Position numbers and translations under genes: made by a program
Shown here: positions 42,745-52,800 of the stretch, in pieces
How positions within the stretch are numbered: the stretch's first letter is position 1
How the letters are laid out: each line of letters starts with the position of its first letter
The notes under the pieces: model-generated
Databases searched by the model: none
What the model saw: only the letters and a program-made list of their open reading frames with translations
What the model was told of the DNA's origin: nothing
From: Flavihumibacter stibioxidans
GTDB taxonomy: Bacteria > Bacteroidota > Bacteroidia > Chitinophagales > Chitinophagaceae
Reading direction: 5' to 3'
Assembly: GCF_014332695.1 (NCBI RefSeq)
Contig: NZ_MBUA01000012.1
Location: 119,858-183,857 of the forward strand
DNA length: 64,000 bases

Positions 42745-43959
42745 TCACCTCCTGCTTGCAATCAGCAAATTGAGATCGGTAAATTTCAGGTTGAAACGCT
42801 GGCTGAGGTGGAAATGTGTAAGCGCCCCCTTAAAGAGATAGATACCGCTTCTCAGGTAAACCTTCTGCCAGATCAGGTTTTCAATACCACCTTCATCAGC
42901 CGCTTCCAGCAGAAGAGGCATCAGCACATTGCTGATACCATGAGAGGCGGTACGGGCAAAGCCCGACGGGATATTCGGCACGCAATAATGGATCACACCA
43001 TATTTCATGAAAATCGGTTGTTCATGACTGGTAATCTCGGAAGTTTCGAAACAGCCGCCGGAGTCGATACTAACGTCAATGATCACACTGCCGGGGCGCA
43101 TATTGCTGACCATTTCTTCCGTAACAACAATGGGGGCACGGCCGGTACTGCTGCCCATAGCGCCCACTGCCACCTCGCAGGTCTTTAACTGCTTGGCCAG
43201 TATCTTGGGTTCCAGCACGGATGTCCAGAGCCGGTGACCGATATTATTCTGAAGTTGTTTGAGCCGGTATATATTGTTGTCAAAAACTTTCACGGAAGCC
43301 CCCAGCGCGATGGCTGCCCTTGCGGCATATTCACCAACAATCCCGGCGCCGAGAATGATCACCTTGGATGGCGGGATGCCTGAAATACCTCCCAGCAGAA
43401 CGCCCTTGCCATGGTTGGCCGAACCCAGGTACTGGCCTGCGATCAGCATCACCGCACTGCCAGCAATTTCACTCATGCTGCGTACGATGGGCAGCGAACC
43501 GCTTTCATCCTTTAACTGCTCAAAGCAGATGGCAGTGATCCTCTTTTCCATCATTTTCTCCAGCAATTCAGCCTTCAACAGGGTAATATGCATGGGCGAA
43601 ATGATCACCTGGTTGGGTTGCAGGAAGGGAATATCTTCTTCCACTACCGGCGCACTTTTTACCAGTATGGGCGCTCGGTAGACCTCGGCCTTTTCATACA
43701 CAATTTTAGCACCGGCTTCACTGTAGTCTTTGTCGCGGTAATGCGCTGCATCCCCGGCATTGTGCTCTATCACCACATGGTGGCCATTGCTTACCAATAC
43801 CCCAACAGCATCCGGGGTAAGTGCCACCCGGTTTTCCTGGAAGGCGACTTCCTTTGGTATCCCGATATGTAATTGCGCCCCGATGGGTTTTACATCGAGG
43901 GTTTCCTCGAGGGTTTCGTAACTGAAGGAGTGACTGATGAAAGGTTTTTGCTGGGCCAT
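42745..43959 (-). CDS. ald: Alanine dehydrogenase
   Basis: A 404-residue NAD-dependent enzyme converting L-alanine to pyruvate and ammonia. Motifs: IGIPKEVAFQENRVALTP, catalytic Lys in ILVKSAPV and His in IISPMHITLL, the dinucleotide fold VIILGAGIVGEYAARAA, and the C-terminal HYCVPNIPSGFARTASHGISN. It has an N-terminal extension of about 30 residues relative to the enzyme core. It converges on the ABC ATPase gene, with stops 8 bp apart. Confidence 0.93.
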   Translation of the reverse strand: MAQQKPFISHSFSYETLEETLDVKPIGAQLHIGIPKEVAFQENRVALTPDAVGVLVSNGHHVVIEHNAGDAAHYRDKDYSEAGAKIVYEKAEVYRAPILVKSAPVVEEDIPFLQPNQVIISPMHITLLKAELLEKMMEKRITAICFEQLKDESGSLPIVRSMSEIAGSAVMLIAGQYLGSANHGKGVLLGGISGIPPSKVIILGAGIVGEYAARAAIALGASVKVFDNNIYRLKQLQNNIGHRLWTSVLEPKILAKQLKTCEVAVGAMGSSTGRAPIVVTEEMVSNMRPGSVIIDVSIDSGGCFETSEITSHEQPIFMKYGVIHYCVPNIPSGFARTASHGISNVLMPLLLEAADEGGIENLIWQKVYLRSGIYLFKGALTHFHLSQRFNLKFTDLNLLIASRR

Positions 43960-43998
43960 GTGTTGATTAAGGAATAGTAAATTACAATTAAAACTGGT

Positions 43999-44430
43999 TT
44001 ATCGGGCTGGTGCAGATGCCATGACCTGCAAATCAATGGTGCGCTGACCTGGTTCCCCGGCTACAATGGTCAGCCGGGCTGTATTATCAGGAAACAGGTG
44101 GGGAATTTTTTCGGGCCATTCCACAAAACACCAATGACCGCTGAACAAACAATCTTCCACGCCCGCATCTATGGCTTCGGCCTCATCCCTGAGCCTGTAA
44201 CAGTCAATATGGTAAACAGGTCCGTCACTGGCCGGATATTCGTTGATGATGGAAAAAGTGGGACTGCCAACGGCAGCCTTTATACCGAGCTGGTCGCAAA
44301 TAGCATGAACCAGGGTTGTTTTACCAGCCCCCATCGGCCCCGACAAAGCGATCACCCTGTTATTGCCCATAGCTTTCAGGATTTCTTCCGCCACTGCCGG
44401 TAATTCATTTAGTGAAAAGGTCCAATGCAT
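43999..44430 (-). CDS. tsaE: tRNA threonylcarbamoyladenosine biosynthesis ATPase TsaE
   Basis: A 143-residue P-loop ATPase that supports the TsaB-TsaD complex making t6A at position 37 of tRNA. Walker A GPMGAGKTTL, then SPTFSIINEY, YHIDCYRL, and FVEWPEKI, all family marks. Starts with MHWTFSLNELP at 44430. It is upstream of ald on the same strand. Confidence 0.95.
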   Translation of the reverse strand: MHWTFSLNELPAVAEEILKAMGNNRVIALSGPMGAGKTTLVHAICDQLGIKAAVGSPTFSIINEYPASDGPVYHIDCYRLRDEAEAIDAGVEDCLFSGHWCFVEWPEKIPHLFPDNTARLTIVAGEPGQRTIDLQVMASAPAR

Positions 44431-44447
44431 ATTGCAAATTTACATTT

Positions 44448-44481
44448 TTCACCATTCACCATTCACCATTCACCATTCACC
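44448..44481. repeat. Heptad repeat array (TTCACCA), 4.9 units
   Basis: Four perfect copies of TTCACCA plus TTCACC lie between the divergent tsaE (start 44430) and P-ATPase (start 44574) genes. The unit is the same as at 25601-25628. Confidence 0.8.
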
Positions 44482-44543
44482 GTATTGCAACTTGGTTTCC
44501 AAATTCCTCCAACAAATGCCACCGCCGGTGCCCGGCGCTTTCG

Positions 44544-44551
44544 TAAATTTG
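44544..44551 (+). promoter_or_regulatory. -7 promoter box of the P-type ATPase gene
   Basis: TAAATTTG fits TAnnTTTG, 22 bp before the ATG at 44574. A second TATTTG overlaps its end. No -33 box is clear. Confidence 0.45.
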
Positions 44552-44573
44552 TATTTGCAACTGTTCATACCAA

Positions 44574-46724
44574 ATGGAAAAGCAAATGGAAACAATTAAC
44601 TGGAAAGTGGAAGGGATGTCCTGTGCCAATTGCGCACTTAGCGTTACCAAATACCTTGAAAAAGAAGGGATGAAAAACGTAAAGGTGAATCCGATCGACG
44701 GCGACGTACATTTCGAAGTGGTTGAACTGAACGACAATACACAAAAAAACCTGACCAAAGGGATAGAATCACTGGGCTATACGGTGGTGAACGAAAAGAT
44801 GGCTGCCCAGGGCCACACCACCAAAAAAACCATGAACCGGTATCTGCGCTATATGTGGTGGTGCCTCCCCTTCACCCTCCTTCTGATGCTGCACATGGTA
44901 CCCGGATTACATATCCACTGGCTGATGAACCCATGGGTACAATTTGCACTGAGCCTGCCGGTCTACCTGATCGGGATGTCCTTCTTTGGTAAAAGTGCCT
45001 GGAAAAGCATTGGTTCAGGAGCGCCCAACATGAATGTACTGATCACCATCGGCGCAACTGCCGCATTTTTTTACAGCCTGGCAGGAACGCTGCTGGGTCA
45101 GGCGGACCAGTACCTGTTTTATGAAACAGCGGCTGCCATTATCACCCTGGTCTTCCTGGGCAATTACCTGGAAGACATGTCCATCCAAAGCACCCAGCGG
45201 GAACTAAACAAACTGGCCCGTTCGCAAAAAGTAATGGCCAATATGATCGCTTTTGACGACAAGCACCAGGAGATCATTTTCCCGGTTGAAAATATTATCC
45301 TCAAAAGCGGGGACCTGATACTCATCAAAAACGGCGAACAGGTGCCGGCCGACAGCAAGATCCTCTGGGGCACTGCAAGTGTCAACGAATCCATCATCAC
45401 GGGGGAAAGTATGCCGGTAGAAAAAAAGCAGAAGGACAAACTCATTGGCGGCAGCCTGTTGATTGAAGGCACGGTGAAGGCACAGGTGATGGCATCGGCG
45501 GATCAATCTGTGCTGGCCAATATCATTAACCTGGTGAAAAAAGCCCAGGGCGACAAACCTCCCGTTCAGAAGATGGCCGACAGAATCAGTGCCATATTTG
45601 TTCCGATCGTCATAGGTATAGCGGTACTGACTTTCATTGGCAACTATATCGCACTGGCCGGCAGTTCAGAACATGTTTTCAGGGATGCACTGATGAGAAG
45701 CATCGCCGTGCTCGTGATTGCCTGCCCCTGTGCAATGGGGCTGGCCACTCCCGCCGCCATCGCTGTAGGACTCGGCCGCGCAGCCCGCAATGGCATCCTT
45801 TTCCGCAATGCCAGGTCACTGGAAGCATTCAAAAACATCAGCCAGGTGGTGTTTGATAAAACCGGCACACTTACCACAGGCGAATTCAACATCTCGGCAT
45901 TTAAAGCCATCGGTGTGGAGGAAGAAGAATTTAAAAGGATCGCCTATTCACTGGAGAAATTCTCCAACCACCCTATTGCAAAAAGCATTTCCAAAGAATG
46001 GCTTACCAGCAATACCCTGCGATGGAGCAGGATCGAGGAAGCAAAAGGAAAAGGCATGTACGGCCTCAGCAAGGACGGTGACGAATACCTGGCTGGATCC
46101 TATTCAACTGCGTCTGCGCATACCAGTGAGGACCATCACAATATTTACATCCTTCGAAACAACCAGCTTATCGGCTGGATTGATGTGAAAGATGAAATAA
46201 GGGAAGAAGCCAGGGCTGTGGTGAACTATCTCCATAGCAGGAATGTAAAAACAATCTTACTCAGCGGAGACCGCCAGGCAAAATGTGACCAGATGGCGAA
46301 GGAACTGGGCATTGATACCGTGATCGCAGAAAAATCTCCGGAAGAAAAATTACAGATCATTGAATCCCTGAACAGGGAGACTCCAACCGCCATGGTTGGC
46401 GATGGCATCAATGACGCACCGGCGCTTGCCAAAGCAACCATCGGCATATCACTCAGCGAAGCATCGCAGGTGGCCATGCAGACCGCGGATGTGGTTTTGA
46501 TGAATCACGGACTCAAGAACCTGCCCCTGGCACTTGGCCTGGGAAAACATACCCTCATCACCATCAGGCAAAATCTATTCTGGGCATTTGCCTATAATAT
46601 TGTAGCCATACCGGTTGCTGCATTCGGTTTGCTGACGCCCACCATCGGTGCTCTTGTGATGGGACTAAGTGATGTTGTCCTCGCGGTCAACTCTGTGCGC
46701 CTGTTTGTGAAGAAAACCACCTGA
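44574..46724 (+). CDS. copA: Copper-type heavy-metal P1B-ATPase
   Basis: A 716-residue metal-exporting P-type ATPase. One N-terminal HMA domain carries Cys17 and Cys20 (GMSCANC). Transmembrane segments follow. The ion-site CPC is Cys384-Pro385-Cys386 in VIACPCAMGLATP, as in Cu(I) pumps. Phosphorylation motif DKTGTLT starts at Asp428, the HP motif is in SNHPIAKS, and the hinge is GDGINDAPAL. It ends after the last two helices. The start at 44574 could also be the Met four codons later. No copper sensor or chaperone gene is adjacent. Confidence 0.93.
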   Translation: MEKQMETINWKVEGMSCANCALSVTKYLEKEGMKNVKVNPIDGDVHFEVVELNDNTQKNLTKGIESLGYTVVNEKMAAQGHTTKKTMNRYLRYMWWCLPFTLLLMLHMVPGLHIHWLMNPWVQFALSLPVYLIGMSFFGKSAWKSIGSGAPNMNVLITIGATAAFFYSLAGTLLGQADQYLFYETAAAIITLVFLGNYLEDMSIQSTQRELNKLARSQKVMANMIAFDDKHQEIIFPVENIILKSGDLILIKNGEQVPADSKILWGTASVNESIITGESMPVEKKQKDKLIGGSLLIEGTVKAQVMASADQSVLANIINLVKKAQGDKPPVQKMADRISAIFVPIVIGIAVLTFIGNYIALAGSSEHVFRDALMRSIAVLVIACPCAMGLATPAAIAVGLGRAARNGILFRNARSLEAFKNISQVVFDKTGTLTTGEFNISAFKAIGVEEEEFKRIAYSLEKFSNHPIAKSISKEWLTSNTLRWSRIEEAKGKGMYGLSKDGDEYLAGSYSTASAHTSEDHHNIYILRNNQLIGWIDVKDEIREEARAVVNYLHSRNVKTILLSGDRQAKCDQMAKELGIDTVIAEKSPEEKLQIIESLNRETPTAMVGDGINDAPALAKATIGISLSEASQVAMQTADVVLMNHGLKNLPLALGLGKHTLITIRQNLFWAFAYNIVAIPVAAFGLLTPTIGALVMGLSDVVLAVNSVRLFVKKTT

Positions 46725-46744
46725 GTACTGCTGAATTAAAACTT

Positions 46745-48649
46745 ATGGAGGAGGGGCTGATAAAAAGGATACTGAAGGAATACTGGGGGCATGAGGAATT
46801 CAGGCCGCTGCAGGAAGACATCATACTGTCTGCCCTTGCCGGCAATGATACCCTTGCACTGCTTCCAACCGGAAGCGGAAAATCAGTTTGCTTCCAGGTT
46901 CCGGCACTGGCAAAGGATGGAATTTGCCTGGTGATCAGTCCGTTGATCGCACTCATGAAAGACCAGGTGCAGCAACTCCGGAAAAAGGGAATATCAGCCC
47001 TGGCCCTTCATACCGGTATGCCCTACAAGGAAGTGATGAAAACGCTGGAACTGGCCCTCAATGAAAAGGTAAAACTGCTTTATGTTTCACCCGAAAGAAT
47101 TCAGACAAGGCTGTTCCGTGATTTTCTTCCCTCTTTACCGATAAGCCTGGTTGCTGTTGATGAAGCACATTGCGTATCACAATGGGGCTATGATTTCAGG
47201 CCAAGTTACCTGAAGATCGCAAGCTTACGGGAATCACTACCCGAAGTTCCCATCCTTGCATTAACTGCCTCTGCCACACCGATGGTACAGGCTGATATTG
47301 TGCAGCAATTACAGCTCCGTAAGCCCACCATCATCAGGGGTTCTTTCGAAAGGGAAGCACTTTCCTACAGTTGCTTTGAGGAAGACAACAAACTCAGTAA
47401 ACTGACCACCATACTGCAGCAGGTGCCGGGCTGCGGCATTGTTTATTGTAAAAGCAGGAAACGCACGGTGGATGTATGCCGCCACCTTCAGGAGAAAGGA
47501 ATTCCGGCTACCTATTACCATGCGGGACTTGATCAGGAAGACCGGCATGAAAGACAACATCTCTGGACCAGTAACCAGGTCAGGGTTATTGTCAGTACCA
47601 ATGCTTTCGGGATGGGCATCGACAAGCCCGATGTCAGGACAGTGGTGCACTATGATGTTCCAGACTGCCTGGAAAATTATTACCAGGAAGCCGGCAGGGC
47701 TGGCCGCGACAGACAGAAGGCATTTGCTGTACTCCTGTACAACCAGCAGGAACTGGATGAACTCCAAAGCCAGCTGGAAAAAAAATTCCCCACCCTTGAA
47801 ACCATCAGGAATGTTTACCAGGCTGTTGCCGATTTTCTCCAGATTCCCTCAGGTATGGGGGAAGGGAATTCCTATGATTTTGATCTAACCCTGTTTTGCA
47901 ACAATTTCCATTTTGACCGTGTAACCGCCATCAACGCCCTGCAGACCTTGCAGGCCGAAGGATATTGCGCATTAAATGAATCGGTCTTCATTCCACCCAG
48001 GGTACAATTTACCTGCGACCGCCATTGGCTGGAAACCATCGAAACCCAGCATCCCGATCTCGAGCCTTTGATCACAACCATGCTCCGTCATTATGAAGGG
48101 ATTTTCTCCTACCCTGCCATAATCAGTGAATTATCCCTGGCAAGGTTACTCAGGAAAGACAAGGAGGCCATCAGGACTGATCTCCAAAAACTGCACTATT
48201 ACGGCATCATCCGGTATGAAGCATTGAAGGACCAGCCCCAGCTATTGCTGCTGACCGAAAGGGTAAAAGCGGCCAATATCAGGATAGACCAGGCAGCATT
48301 CAATAAACGCAAGGAACTGGCCAGGGAGAGGCTAAAACAATTCCAGTCTTATATCAGGGGTAATCAGTGCCGGAGTACTTTCATCGGCAAATATTTTGGC
48401 GATGAAAACATCCGACCCTGCGGCATATGTGACAACTGCCTGAAACAAAAAAAGAAACAGGTATCCACGCATCAGTTAAGCACGGATATACTGGCGTTAT
48501 TAAATGACAAAGCACGTTCTGCGGAGTCAGTCAAAAAGCAACTGCCATATCCATGTGATGACGAGGCCTTCCGGAAAGCCGTCACCTTACTTCAGGCAGA
48601 GCAATTAATCATCATCAGCATTGAGGGCGAATTGAAGCGCAGGAGCTAA
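46745..48649 (+). CDS. recQ: ATP-dependent DNA helicase RecQ
   Basis: A 634-residue 3'-5' helicase. Q-motif region (YWGHEEFRPLQEDII), Walker A LPTGSGKSVCFQVPAL, DEAH box VAVDEAHCVSQWGYDFRPSY, motif IV-VI blocks GIVYCKSRKR and NAFGMGIDKPDVR...QEAGRAGRDRQ. A RecQ zinc region follows with CRSTFIGKYFG...CGICDNCL. No clear HRDC domain is present; the end is a short winged-helix-like tail. Its stop overlaps the convergent LTA-synthase-like gene by 4 bp. Confidence 0.95.
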   Translation: MEEGLIKRILKEYWGHEEFRPLQEDIILSALAGNDTLALLPTGSGKSVCFQVPALAKDGICLVISPLIALMKDQVQQLRKKGISALALHTGMPYKEVMKTLELALNEKVKLLYVSPERIQTRLFRDFLPSLPISLVAVDEAHCVSQWGYDFRPSYLKIASLRESLPEVPILALTASATPMVQADIVQQLQLRKPTIIRGSFEREALSYSCFEEDNKLSKLTTILQQVPGCGIVYCKSRKRTVDVCRHLQEKGIPATYYHAGLDQEDRHERQHLWTSNQVRVIVSTNAFGMGIDKPDVRTVVHYDVPDCLENYYQEAGRAGRDRQKAFAVLLYNQQELDELQSQLEKKFPTLETIRNVYQAVADFLQIPSGMGEGNSYDFDLTLFCNNFHFDRVTAINALQTLQAEGYCALNESVFIPPRVQFTCDRHWLETIETQHPDLEPLITTMLRHYEGIFSYPAIISELSLARLLRKDKEAIRTDLQKLHYYGIIRYEALKDQPQLLLLTERVKAANIRIDQAAFNKRKELARERLKQFQSYIRGNQCRSTFIGKYFGDENIRPCGICDNCLKQKKKQVSTHQLSTDILALLNDKARSAESVKKQLPYPCDDEAFRKAVTLLQAEQLIIISIEGELKRRS

Positions 48650-50613
48650 AATTTAAATGAGCCATGGTCCAGCATCCAGGCAGCTCCCTGAAAATATGAA
48701 ATGGCTTCTTCCTTCATCTGGGTATCCATTGGAATCGGCTTCACATTCCCTGTCCTGAATTCAGGCTCATACATGCGCACTTCTTTCCTGGGCGACAGTA
48801 CCACCATTTTACCATTCTTTACATAAGCAATATCCTGGTAATTGACCAGCAGCAATCGCTCCCTTCCGTTTTCCAGCCTGAACATATCATAGCCGAAGAA
48901 TTTCGATTCGTAAGGCAGGTTCAGCAATCCCAGGATTGTAGGCGGGATATCGATCTGGCTGGTGAGGCGTTCAAACTTCTGAGGTTTTACTATACCCGGT
49001 GCAAATATCCAGGCCGGAATATGGTAACGGTTCAGCGGCATATCCGTGCGGCCACTGCTGGATGCGCAGTGATCGGCAATTATTACAAAAACGGTATGCT
49101 TAAACCAGGGTTTGTTTTTGGCTTCTTTCAGGAATTTATCAACGGCATAATCGGTGTACTGCAAACTTCCCTCGCGAAGTTTCATGGAAGGCGGAATGCT
49201 CACACGACCTTCGGGATAAGTATATGGCCGGTGATGGGAAACGGTCATGATATGTTCAAAGAATGGTTTCCCGTCACCATAACTTTTATCCATTTCTTTG
49301 ATGGCCTGGGTATAAAGGTCTTCATCACATACACCCCAGGCTGTTTCATGGTGTATGGAATCAGCCGGGATGGCATCTTCATCCACTACCTCATAACCAT
49401 TTTTTCCAAAGAAGTCGCCCATATTGTCAAAATAGCTGTTCCCGCCATAGACATATTTACAATCATACCCGTTCTGCTTCAGCACTTCACCAATGGTGAA
49501 CAGTCCGGATGAGGTCGGCAGTCGTTTAACCACCGATTGTCCGGGTGTTGGCGGCAATCCGGTACTTAAGGCCTCAAGTCCACGTACGGTGCGCGTTCCC
49601 GAAGCATACAGGTTGGTAAAGAAGATGCTCTCATTCACAAGGGAATCCAGTGTGGGCGTTATTTTGGGAATATAACCCATGGCCTGCCTGATCACCTCGG
49701 GATACTGACGATTGTGGTATTCTTCAAAATAACCCAGGAATTCAGCACTCAGGCTTTCAATACTGATCAGTACTACATTGTATTTCTCCGGCTTCCCTGC
49801 AGGCTCAATGTGCCGGGTCAGGTCTGTTTCACTTTTCCCGGTAAAGTTTGCACCGGGTTCACGCAACAACTGGCGCAGGGTTTTGAACACTTTATGTTCA
49901 TCCTGGTTCGCATAGAAATCCAGGTAAGGCATGGAGTTCTTCCTGAAAGCATTCCCAAACTGGTAAAGTCCGTTCCCTGCCAGTTCATTGTTCAGTTTAT
50001 TGGCAGAAAAATTCCTGAATCCATCGTCCACCAGGAAGAAATTGAGCAGTCCGGCCGCAACAACAAGCATTATAAACCCAAGTCGGCTGAAAATGCCGGC
50101 AGGTGCACTTTTTGAATGAATCGTTTTCCTGATGGCGAACCAGGATAAAAATGTGATCAGTGCCAGGCCCGAAAAGATGGCTGGCAAGGGATAGGATTGC
50201 TGGATATTTTTCCAAACCTCATTGGTGTAAATAAGGTAATCAACCGCGATAAAGTTATAGCGAACCGCGAACTCATTCCAGAACAGCCATTCTGACAAGG
50301 CATTGAAGAGCAACACCAGCAGGTTGAGAATAAAAAAAGTATGGGAAAATATCCTTCCGGGCCTGCTGTTCAGAAAGCGCTGGGATACCAGTCCCACCAC
50401 CAACAACATCGGAATGCTGAAATACAAGGCAGCTACGGCATCGTACAATAACCCGATCAGGAAGGGGGAAACAATATCAACAGGCGACCAGGACAAATCC
50501 CCGGCCGAATAAACCAACAATGCCAGCCTGGTCAGAAAGCTGATGGACATAAAAACAAGTATCAGAACCCACCAAAGGCGAAATCGTTGTAGAAGCTGTC
50601 GGTTTAACTGCAT
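48646..50613 (-). CDS. LTA-synthase-family membrane sulfatase-fold enzyme
   Basis: A 655-residue membrane enzyme: about five N-terminal helices, a linker, then an extracytoplasmic sulfatase/phosphoglycerol-transferase domain. Catalytic motifs: IESLSAEFLG (metal Glu), nucleophile Thr in YASGTRTVRGLEAL, the AWGVCDEDLY block, HIMTVSHHRPYTYP, and VFVIIADHCASSSG (metal Asp-His). In Gram-positives such enzymes polymerise glycerol phosphate; in Gram-negatives homologues decorate periplasmic glucans or lipids. Target here unknown. Conserved size and complete motifs. Confidence 0.9.
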   Translation of the reverse strand: MQLNRQLLQRFRLWWVLILVFMSISFLTRLALLVYSAGDLSWSPVDIVSPFLIGLLYDAVAALYFSIPMLLVVGLVSQRFLNSRPGRIFSHTFFILNLLVLLFNALSEWLFWNEFAVRYNFIAVDYLIYTNEVWKNIQQSYPLPAIFSGLALITFLSWFAIRKTIHSKSAPAGIFSRLGFIMLVVAAGLLNFFLVDDGFRNFSANKLNNELAGNGLYQFGNAFRKNSMPYLDFYANQDEHKVFKTLRQLLREPGANFTGKSETDLTRHIEPAGKPEKYNVVLISIESLSAEFLGYFEEYHNRQYPEVIRQAMGYIPKITPTLDSLVNESIFFTNLYASGTRTVRGLEALSTGLPPTPGQSVVKRLPTSSGLFTIGEVLKQNGYDCKYVYGGNSYFDNMGDFFGKNGYEVVDEDAIPADSIHHETAWGVCDEDLYTQAIKEMDKSYGDGKPFFEHIMTVSHHRPYTYPEGRVSIPPSMKLREGSLQYTDYAVDKFLKEAKNKPWFKHTVFVIIADHCASSSGRTDMPLNRYHIPAWIFAPGIVKPQKFERLTSQIDIPPTILGLLNLPYESKFFGYDMFRLENGRERLLLVNYQDIAYVKNGKMVVLSPRKEVRMYEPEFRTGNVKPIPMDTQMKEEAISYFQGAAWMLDHGSFKF

Positions 50614-50679
50614 GTCGGCAAATTATAATTTCTCCTGTTTCATAGATGTGATAAATATCACCCCCAACCCTGAATGCCG

Positions 50680-52263
50680 CTACCAGAGGCTTTTCTTACG
50701 GCTCCTGCCACCCAGTCCCAGCGCACCCAGCAAGGTCCGGGTAATAACGCTGGCGGCAGTGCGTCCAACCTGGCGGGCCGCTGAACTGTCAAGCATTTCC
50801 TCTATGACGGATTTATCTTCTTTTGTACGGCGACCGGTTTCCTTCTGTGCCTGCGCAGCGGCCTTCGCCGCTTCTTTTTCAGCTTTTTCCTTTTCAGCAA
50901 TGCCTGCTGCTTCCTCCAGTTTTGCGGTCAGCATCTCATGGGCACTTTCACTGTCGATATCCTGGTTATACTTTTTAACCAGTTTACTGGAACCAATAAT
51001 TCCGCTTATTTCCTGATCGGTGAGGATATCCATCCGGCTTCTCGGGGAAATCAGCAAGACATGGGCCAGCGGCGTCGGAATGCCCTTTTCATTCAGCATC
51101 GTCACCAGCGCTTCACCAATACCCAGTTGTGTGATCAATTCGTCGGTTTTATAAAACTCCGTTTCCGGATAATTCTCGGCAGTCTGTTTGATCACTTTAC
51201 GGTCCGCTGCGGTAAAGGCCCGCAGCGCATGTTGTACTTTAAGACCCAGTTGCCCCAACACATCCTTTGGTACATCCATGGGGTTTTGGGTACAGAAAAA
51301 GACACCTATCCCTTTGGAACGGATCAGTTTGATGATTGTTTCAATCTGTTGCAGCAATGCCTCACTGGCTTCCTGGAAAATCAGGTGCGCTTCATCAATA
51401 AAGAGCACCAGTTTGGGTTTGTCCATATCCCCTTCTTCCGGGCTGGAGCCATACAGTTCGGCCAGCAGTTGCAACATAAAGGTGGAAAACAGTTTGGGAC
51501 GGTCCTGCAGATCAGTGACCCTTAAAATGGAAATCATTCCCCTGCCATCATCAGAAATCCTCATCAGGTCATCCACTTCAAAACTTTTCTCTCCGAAAAA
51601 CTGATCGGCTCCCTGTTGCTGCAGTTCGATCACCTTGCGCAGGATGGTTCCGGTTGAAGTGGTTGATATTTTGCCATAATCCTTCTCCAGCTCAGCCTTT
51701 CCTTCTGCACTGATATATTGAAGAACCTTGATAAAATCCTTCAGATCCAGCAATGGCAGCCGGGTATCATCGCACCATTTAAAGATCATGGCCACCAATC
51801 CTGCCTGGGTATCATTCAGCCCTAGTATCTTACTCAGCAGCACAGGACCGAACTCACTAACGGTGGCCCGTAAGCGAACTCCGGGTTCATCGCTGAGCGA
51901 CAGGAGTTCAACGGGGTAGGCCGCAGGTTCGTAATTCAAATTCAGGTGCTGGTATCTTTCCTTTATTTTATCATTTGCCACACCGGCCGCCGCGATGCCA
52001 CTCAGGTCACCCTTGATGTCCATCAGCAAAACCGGAACACTGTTATCACTCAGCACTTCTGCAAGTATCTGCAGGGTTTTTGTTTTACCGGTTCCTGTGG
52101 CACCGGCGATAAGCCCGTGCCTGTTCATGGTTTTCAGCGGAAGCAGGATATCCGCTTCCGGAACAGGATGTCCATCCAGCATTCCGACACCTATTTTGGC
52201 GGCATCGCCTTTAAATGTATACCCCTTCTTAATGGTTTCGATAAAACTATTGGTATCTGGCAT
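50680..52263 (-). CDS. HerA/FtsK-like NTPase, DUF853 (YjgR) family
   Basis: A 527-residue cytoplasmic ATPase. It has Walker A GATGTGKTKT (about residues 54-63), the MDIKGDLSGIA segment after it, Walker B LVLFIDEAHLIF, and a sensor region FFCTQNPMDVP. The C-terminal part has an Ala/Glu/Lys-rich coiled-coil region (EKEKAEKEAAKAAAQAQKE). Function of this family is not established. It lies in a minus-strand run with the LTA-synthase-like gene and a GroES-like gene. Confidence 0.88.
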   Translation of the reverse strand: MPDTNSFIETIKKGYTFKGDAAKIGVGMLDGHPVPEADILLPLKTMNRHGLIAGATGTGKTKTLQILAEVLSDNSVPVLLMDIKGDLSGIAAAGVANDKIKERYQHLNLNYEPAAYPVELLSLSDEPGVRLRATVSEFGPVLLSKILGLNDTQAGLVAMIFKWCDDTRLPLLDLKDFIKVLQYISAEGKAELEKDYGKISTTSTGTILRKVIELQQQGADQFFGEKSFEVDDLMRISDDGRGMISILRVTDLQDRPKLFSTFMLQLLAELYGSSPEEGDMDKPKLVLFIDEAHLIFQEASEALLQQIETIIKLIRSKGIGVFFCTQNPMDVPKDVLGQLGLKVQHALRAFTAADRKVIKQTAENYPETEFYKTDELITQLGIGEALVTMLNEKGIPTPLAHVLLISPRSRMDILTDQEISGIIGSSKLVKKYNQDIDSESAHEMLTAKLEEAAGIAEKEKAEKEAAKAAAQAQKETGRRTKEDKSVIEEMLDSSAARQVGRTAASVITRTLLGALGLGGRSRKKSLW

Positions 52264-52305
52264 CTGATAAGTTTGGTAAGAAAGATAAAGGAATTATTGA
52301 TCCGG

Positions 52306-52677
52306 CTATAAATCTTCCTCGCGTTCCAGCATAAGGATGGCACTTTGGGGCACGATAAAGTATTTCTCGCCTTCATACATCACTTCTGTAGCGCCGCTGA
52401 CCAGGAAGATGGCAAGGTCTCCTTCGCGGGCCTGGAGGGGAATGTATTTAACCTGATCTTCGGTTTGTTTCCAGGACTCTTCCTCGGGCGGAGCTGGAAT
52501 GGCATATCCGGGTCCGGTTCTGATCACATAACCCTGCTGCACTTTTTCTTTTTCCTGAACGCCTGGCGGGAGATAAAGTCCGCTGGCAGTTTGTTCATTG
52601 GGTCTTGAGGGCCTGATCAGGACCCTGTCGCCGATGACAATCAGCTTTTTGAGTTTACTGTCTGGGGTAATAAGCAT
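52306..52677 (-). CDS. GroES-like (cpn10-fold) protein
   Basis: A 123-residue protein with the chaperonin-10 fold: LIVIGDRVLIRPSRP, TASGLYLPPG at the mobile loop, VQQGYVIRTGPGY, and an end MYEGEKYFIVPQSAILML. It has an insertion of about 25 residues with acidic and aromatic content (PPEEESWKQTEDQVKY) that true GroES lacks. It is not next to a groEL, so it is probably a specialised paralogue. I chose the ATG at 52677; the frame is open to 52698. Confidence 0.85.
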   Translation of the reverse strand: MLITPDSKLKKLIVIGDRVLIRPSRPNEQTASGLYLPPGVQEKEKVQQGYVIRTGPGYAIPAPPEEESWKQTEDQVKYIPLQAREGDLAIFLVSGATEVMYEGEKYFIVPQSAILMLEREEDL

Positions 52678-52800
52678 AAGATATCTTTGAAAACACAAAA
52701 ATATGGACTGGAACCTTTACTGTATTAACAAAACATTATCCCCCTTTGGTAAGCGGGTAGAAATGATTTAATTTTATTTTATCACCATAAAAAATTAGCC

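Noticed and set aside
44448-44481. Tandem repeats considered as a CRISPR array
   Set aside because: The units are 7 bp with no spacers, and no cas gene is in the window.
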